Source: Nitrospira sp. (GTDB lineage Bacteria > Nitrospirota > Nitrospiria > Nitrospirales > Nitrospiraceae). From it: DNA of 64,000 bases. The translations under genes were made by a program, and so were the position numbers. Position 1 is the stretch's first letter; each line of letters starts with the position of its first letter. Location of the stretch: assembly GCA_035968315.1 (NCBI GenBank), contig JAVYIN010000006.1, forward strand, positions 1-64,000, read 5' to 3'. This document shows, piece after piece, positions 59,434-64,000 of this stretch. Below the pieces are notes generated by a model. It searched no databases and was not told the origin of the DNA. It worked only from the letters and a program-made list of their open reading frames with translations.

Positions 59434-61959
59434 ATGACCGGCGAAGAACCGCCATTCTGGAGCACACCGGTGGAGGCGCTGCTCCGCCGTCTGCAGACAA
59501 ATCCTGACGGGCTCAGCACTGAAGAGGCACGGCAACGCCGAGCGCGCTATGTGTCCATCCGCCTCAAGCCTCGCCAGGACATTCGCCCTCTCCTGGTCTT
59601 GCTGGCCCAATTTCGAAGTCCGATTGTCCTCCTGCTCTTGTCTGCGGCAGCGGTGTCGTTTTTCCTCGCCAGCCACACCGATGCCCTGATTATCCTGACC
59701 ATCATCCTCGTCAGCGCCCTGCTGGGATTTTGGCAGGAACACGGCGCGGCCAAGGCGGTGGCCTCGTTGCTGGCCCTCGTCCGGGTCAAGACGGACGTCT
59801 GGCGGGATGGGCAACTCATCGAGGCGCCGCTCGAAGACATCGTTCCCGGCGATGTGATCAACCTGTCCGCCGGCTCCAGCATCCCCGGTGACGGGATCGT
59901 GCTCGAATCCAAGGACCTCTTCGTGGATGAAGCCGCCTTGACCGGAGAAACCTATCCGGCTGAGAAATCGGCGGCTCCGGTGTCCCCTGCAGCGCCTCTG
60001 AATCAGCGCACGAACAGTCTCTTCCTGGGAACCCATGTGGTCAGCGGCCATGCGAAAGCCCTCATCGTGCATGTGGGCAAGGACACAGAGTTCGGCCGTA
60101 TCGCCGCGCACGTGATGCTCCGGCCTCCGGAAACGGAGTTCGAACGGGGCGTGCGGCGCTTCGGATATTTGTTGCTCGAAGTCACGCTGCTGCTCGTGCT
60201 TGCCATCTTCGCCATCAACGTCTATCTGAACCGGCCGGTGCTCGATTCCTTTCTCTTTTCCATGGCCCTCGCCGTGGGCCTGACCCCACAGCTGCTGCCG
60301 GCCATCATCAGCGTGAACCTGTCGCATGGGGCGAAACGCATGGCCCGGCAGAAAGTGATCGTCAAACGCCTTGCCTCTATTGAAAACTTCGGCAGCATGA
60401 ACGTGCTCTGTTCCGACAAAACTGGCACACTCACCGAAGGCACGATGCGTCTCCATGCGGCGCTCGATCTGGACGGGCAAAAGAGCGCGCGCGTCATGCA
60501 GTACGCTTGCGTGAATGCCACCTACGAAACCGGCTTCATCAATCCGCTTGATGAAGCGATCCGAACACAATGTTCCTGCGATCTGTCCAGCTACCGAAAA
60601 CTGGACGAAGTGCCCTACGACTTCCTGCGCAAACGCCTGTCCATTCTCGCCGCCACCCCCTCAACCCATCTCCTCATTACCAAGGGCGCGGTGGAACCAT
60701 TGCTGGCCGTCTGCACGCAAGCAGAACGGCCTGACGGTACGACGGTTCCCATGGAGACCTGGAGGGAGCATATCCAGCGGCAATTCCAGGATCTGAACCG
60801 CCAGGGCCTTCGCACGCTCGGCGTCGCTGTTCGGGACATGGGGAACCAGCCACACATCGGCAAGGAAGAGGAAATACGGATGACGTTCATCGGACTGATG
60901 GTCTTCGCCGATCCAGTCAAACCGGACATGGCGGCGACCATCGCATCCCTCCGTCAGCTGGGCGTCTCCCTGAAGATCGTCACAGGCGATCACCGCCTCG
61001 TGGCCGCCCACGTCAGCGAACAGGTGCAACTGGACCATCGGCGGCTCTTGACCGGCCAGGAGCTGCGCCAAATGACCGACGAGGCCCTCATGCAGCGGGT
61101 CAACGACATCGATGTATTTGCGGAGGTGGAGCCCAATCAGAAAGATCGCATCATTCTCGCCCTGAAACATTCCGGCAACGTGGTGGGCTATATCGGCGAT
61201 GGCATCAACGACGCGCCCGCGCTCCATGCGGCGGATGTGGGCATCTCCGTGGACAGCGCCGTCGATGTGGCGAAGGACGCCGCCGACATCGTGCTGCTGG
61301 AAAAGAACCTGGCCGTCCTGGCACAAGGCGTGCGCGAAGGGCGCACCACTTTCGCCAACACGCTGAAGTATGTCTTCATGGCCACCAGCGCCAATTTCGG
61401 CAATATGTTCAGCATGGCCGGCGCCTCCCTCTTCCTGCCGTTTCTCCCCCTGCTGCCGAAGCAGATTCTGCTCACGAACGTGCTCACCGATATCCCCGAA
61501 ATGACGATCGCCACCGACCGCGTCGATCATGAACTCATCGACCGGCCGCGCCGGTGGGACATCGCGTTCATCCGGCGATTCATGCTGACCTTTGGGCTGG
61601 TCAGTTCCGTCTTCGATTATCTGACGTTCGGCGCGCTGCTCTGGATCCTCCAGGCCTCCCCCGAGCAATTTCGCACCGGCTGGTTCATCGAATCCGTGAT
61701 TTCCGCCTCAGCGATCGTCCTCGTCATTCGAACCCGCCGGCCCTTCTTGGCCAGCCGCCCCGGCCGCCCGCTCATGCTGGCCACGCTGGCCATCGCCGTC
61801 CTCACCTTGCTGTTCCCCTTCCTTCCCATCGCGCCGGCCTTCGGGCTGACTCCGATGCCACCGTCATTCCTGCTGCTCTTAGCCGCTATTCTGGCCGGCT
61901 ATGTCCTCACCGCCGAGATCGTCAAGCACCGGTTCTATGCCAGAATCCGCAACGCATAG
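59434..61959 (+). CDS. P-type ATPase of the MgtA/B (P3B-like) group
   Basis: 841 aa magnesium-transporter-like pump. The catalytic loop is CSDKTGTLTEG, hinge YIGDGINDAPALHAAD. M4 reads AVGLTPQLLPAIISVNLS, where MgtA usually has GLTPEMLPMIV; the Glu is Gln here. M5 has TSANFGNMFSMAGASL as in MgtA. About ten membrane helices. It starts 15 bases behind the permease stop, behind a GAGGACC stretch. The ion is inferred from the family (Mg2+ or similar). Confidence 0.92.
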   Translation: MTGEEPPFWSTPVEALLRRLQTNPDGLSTEEARQRRARYVSIRLKPRQDIRPLLVLLAQFRSPIVLLLLSAAAVSFFLASHTDALIILTIILVSALLGFWQEHGAAKAVASLLALVRVKTDVWRDGQLIEAPLEDIVPGDVINLSAGSSIPGDGIVLESKDLFVDEAALTGETYPAEKSAAPVSPAAPLNQRTNSLFLGTHVVSGHAKALIVHVGKDTEFGRIAAHVMLRPPETEFERGVRRFGYLLLEVTLLLVLAIFAINVYLNRPVLDSFLFSMALAVGLTPQLLPAIISVNLSHGAKRMARQKVIVKRLASIENFGSMNVLCSDKTGTLTEGTMRLHAALDLDGQKSARVMQYACVNATYETGFINPLDEAIRTQCSCDLSSYRKLDEVPYDFLRKRLSILAATPSTHLLITKGAVEPLLAVCTQAERPDGTTVPMETWREHIQRQFQDLNRQGLRTLGVAVRDMGNQPHIGKEEEIRMTFIGLMVFADPVKPDMAATIASLRQLGVSLKIVTGDHRLVAAHVSEQVQLDHRRLLTGQELRQMTDEALMQRVNDIDVFAEVEPNQKDRIILALKHSGNVVGYIGDGINDAPALHAADVGISVDSAVDVAKDAADIVLLEKNLAVLAQGVREGRTTFANTLKYVFMATSANFGNMFSMAGASLFLPFLPLLPKQILLTNVLTDIPEMTIATDRVDHELIDRPRRWDIAFIRRFMLTFGLVSSVFDYLTFGALLWILQASPEQFRTGWFIESVISASAIVLVIRTRRPFLASRPGRPLMLATLAIAVLTLLFPFLPIAPAFGLTPMPPSFLLLLAAILAGYVLTAEIVKHRFYARIRNA

Positions 61960-62012
61960 GCGCTACAGACCCGTGGCCACTATGGTAAGGTATGGGCGAA
62001 AGAGATGATCCG

Positions 62013-62960
62013 ATGACTATTCAGGCACAATTTCCCGGCGAGCAAAACACCGAGGGCGCCTTTACCAGGCAACCGGACGCGTTTCGTCACTGGGTCACCG
62101 CCGACGGCAGCTCCGGCTTTCCTGCCGCCTCAAGCCGCTACCATCTTTATGTGTCCTGGGCCTGCCCCTGGGCTCACCGAACGATCATCGTGCGCAAGCT
62201 CAAGAAGCTGGAATCTGTGATCGGCATGACCGCCGTCGATCCGATCCGTGACGAGCGGGGCTGGGCCTTTCGCGAAGGGCCAGGGCATTCACGCGATCCC
62301 ATTAACGGATTTCAGTTCTTGAGCGAGGCCTACAGCGCCACCGACCCGCAGTATAAGGGGCGCGTCACGGTCCCCGTCCTCTGGGACACCGTCACCGCAC
62401 GCATGGTCACCAATTCCGACGACGATCTCATGCGAATGTTGAACAGCGCCTTCAACCGCTTCACGGACAGCAGCCTGGACCTCTATCCCGAGCCACTCAG
62501 AAAGGACATCGACGACCTGAACGGCTTTCTGTATGAGAACGTGAACGACGGGGTCTATCGCGCAGGCTTCGCGACTTCGCAGCAGGTCTATGAGCGGGCC
62601 GTCCGCCGCCTCTTCGATGCGCTCGATCAACTGGACGCACGCCTCAAGGACCGTCGCTATTTATTTGGGGCACAGTTCGTCGAAAGCGATTGGCGGTTAT
62701 TCGTCACGCTGGTGCGGTTCGATGCGGTGTATCACGGCCACTTCAAGTGCAACCTCCGGCGGATCATCGATTACCCGAACCTCTTCGGCTATCTCAAGGA
62801 TTTGTACCAGACCAAGGGTATCGCCGAAACCGTGAACTTCGACCACATCAAACGCCACTACTACGTCACGCACGACGACATCAATCCTACCCGCATCGTG
62901 CCCCTCGGCCCCGATCAAGATCTGACCGCACCGCACGGACGCGAACGCCTCTCGTCATAG
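62013..62960 (+). CDS. Glutathionyl-hydroquinone reductase (Xi-class GST, ECM4/YqjG)
   Basis: 315 aa from ATG 62013; ATG 61992 is a possible start. The N-terminal thioredoxin fold has VSWACPWAHRTIIVRK (active Cys51). FLSEAYSATDPQYKGRVTVP and VTNSDDDLMRMLNSAF follow. The helical GST-C domain has RYLFGAQFVESDWRLFVTLV and ends KRHYYVTHDDINPTRIVPLG. It removes glutathione from quinone adducts. It stands alone behind the MgtA-like gene. The 282 bases after it hold no gene I recognise. Confidence 0.93.
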   Translation: MTIQAQFPGEQNTEGAFTRQPDAFRHWVTADGSSGFPAASSRYHLYVSWACPWAHRTIIVRKLKKLESVIGMTAVDPIRDERGWAFREGPGHSRDPINGFQFLSEAYSATDPQYKGRVTVPVLWDTVTARMVTNSDDDLMRMLNSAFNRFTDSSLDLYPEPLRKDIDDLNGFLYENVNDGVYRAGFATSQQVYERAVRRLFDALDQLDARLKDRRYLFGAQFVESDWRLFVTLVRFDAVYHGHFKCNLRRIIDYPNLFGYLKDLYQTKGIAETVNFDHIKRHYYVTHDDINPTRIVPLGPDQDLTAPHGRERLSS

Positions 62961-63242
62961 CCCGACACGTCACCGCTCCCGCTCCGTTGAAACCGGCACA
63001 TCCAACAATCCTTGCGTCCCTCCTCCATCCGTGTTAGATTGACTCCAGATCGCGTAAGACCTTCCGGTTCGGGGGCCGCAGTTCCCCGGTAGAGACCGAG
63101 TCTGACGCGATCGTGTTGTATCTGCACGCAGCGTCCTGCATCTGCTGAGCATACCCCGTAGGCATTACCGCCCATCGCTCGCTCGCACGTCCAGCCCGAC
63201 CAAGTCGTGAGGATCGTTCTACCCATTTCAAGAGGTGTGTCC

Positions 63243-64000
63243 TTGTTCTATGCATTTTCGTCAACCGTTCGAGCCTTCCTCCGCAATGCGTCGGGAAGCC
63301 TCTATCACATCATCGTCGTCGCCCTCAGTGCGGGCATTGCCCTCCTGCTCCCGGCAGGCGCCAAGCAATTCCTGGCGTTCTGGTCCCATGTGGAGCATGA
63401 CAAGCTGTCGCTCATCGCTGTGGAAATGACCGTGGCCGTCCTGATCATCGCCGGCCTCAACTACATCCATCGCAGCACCCGGGACCGGGCGCTCGCCTCC
63501 GTGGCGGCCGGTGCCGGCCTGGTCTCATTTTTCCCGCGCCGCGCACGCCGCGCCCAGCAATGCGTCGCAGAGCTGAAAGAAGAGCATGGCACCGGCCGGA
63601 CCATCAAGGTGATGGGATCCAGCGGGTGCAGCACGTTTGTCGATCATGTCGGGGACCTTGCCTCGGTGCTCGATAAATGTCTCGGCGCCCAGATTCTGCT
63701 GGTCAACCCGTATAGCGTCGAGGCCAGCCAGCGCATCCGGGCGCTCGATCATCCCGAATATACCCTGGCTGTTTTCAGGCAGGAAGTCCGGCAAAGCATC
63801 GCGCTGCTCAAACGGCTCAAAGCCATGGGGAAAGCCGTCAAGCTGAAGCTCTATGCCGACCAGCCCTTGATGAAAATGGTGATCCTCGGCGATTACCTCT
63901 GGCTGCAGCATTACCACGCCGATCTGGCCGTCGAGACCATGCCGGAGTATGTCCTGCGCCACAATCGCAAGGACCACGGTCTGTACACGCTCTACGCGCA
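63243..64000 (+). CDS. Membrane-anchored protein, C-terminal end outside window
   Basis: At least 252 aa; the frame is open to the window edge. A TTG start at 63243 has AGAGGT six bases ahead. Two N-terminal helices (about 19-40 and 57-75) precede a cytoplasmic domain starting FFPRRARRAQQCVAELKEEH. It then has MGSSGCSTFVDHVG, LVNPYSVEASQRIRAL and YADQPLMKMVILGDYLWLQH. I recall a phospholipase-D-like C-terminal fold for such text, but the HKD motif is not seen, so the assignment is open. Confidence 0.72.
   Translation, partial: MFYAFSSTVRAFLRNASGSLYHIIVVALSAGIALLLPAGAKQFLAFWSHVEHDKLSLIAVEMTVAVLIIAGLNYIHRSTRDRALASVAAGAGLVSFFPRRARRAQQCVAELKEEHGTGRTIKVMGSSGCSTFVDHVGDLASVLDKCLGAQILLVNPYSVEASQRIRALDHPEYTLAVFRQEVRQSIALLKRLKAMGKAVKLKLYADQPLMKMVILGDYLWLQHYHADLAVETMPEYVLRHNRKDHGLYTLYA

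Overview
The window looks like a chromosome segment of Nitrospira (phylum Nitrospirota). I base this on recognisable protein types, GC-rich coding (roughly 60% by eye), a Gld-type ABC operon, an NAD-linked formate dehydrogenase with a FocA channel, and dense universal-stress genes; no database search was possible. There is no phage, insertion sequence, rRNA operon or CRISPR array.

Layout. 1-600: 5' end of tuf preceded by Tyr, Gly and Thr tRNAs. 0.8-11.7 kb: a zinc-peptidase-like secreted protein, a UvrD/PcrA helicase, glycogen phosphorylase, HEAT-repeat proteins, RlpA and a lipoprotein. 12-16.7 kb: a four-gene Gld-type ABC export operon. 16.9-21.8 kb: an Aer-type PAS protein, a HepT/MntA toxin-antitoxin pair, tRNA-Arg, a protein with a DpnII/MboI-like domain that appears catalytically dead, and a small RAM-domain protein. 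21.8-26.8 kb: an NtrC-type regulator with its histidine kinase, then MalQ.

27-64 kb is the most interesting part. It holds five universal stress proteins, PfkB, FocA, a three-subunit formate dehydrogenase with an unknown fourth protein, a cupredoxin, a cytochrome c, NAD salvage (PncA-PncB), an APS-kinase-like protein next to a phosphotransferase, a hibernation-factor/cold-shock fusion with a Lon-type protease, CBS proteins, and two cation P-type ATPases around a MacA/MacB-like pair. The combination resembles the Mycobacterium DosR dormancy regulon in gene content. Four transcription units in it are preceded by near-perfect sigma-54 (-24/-12) elements, which suggests one coordinated energy-limitation or low-oxygen programme run by sigma-54.

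A second unexplained feature lies in the same region. Short arrays, mostly exactly four 7-bp units (one strand NGGCNNR, the other YNNGCCN), occur singly or as inverted pairs. They supply the stop codons of focA, fdsB and a phosphotransferase gene, and two lie inside the fdhF reading frame. A related inverted pair of 9-bp arrays lies between the macA-like gene and its permease. A separate dispersed palindromic element occurs as one long copy (51.1 kb) and two fragments (19.1 and 24.5 kb).

How the genes fit together: GlgP and MalQ release stored glucan and PfkB feeds glycolysis. FocA and formate dehydrogenase would supply NADH from formate, and PncA/PncB restore NAD. HPF-CSD, Lon, Usp and CBS proteins would manage ribosome and protein maintenance during stasis, and the ATPases keep ion gradients.
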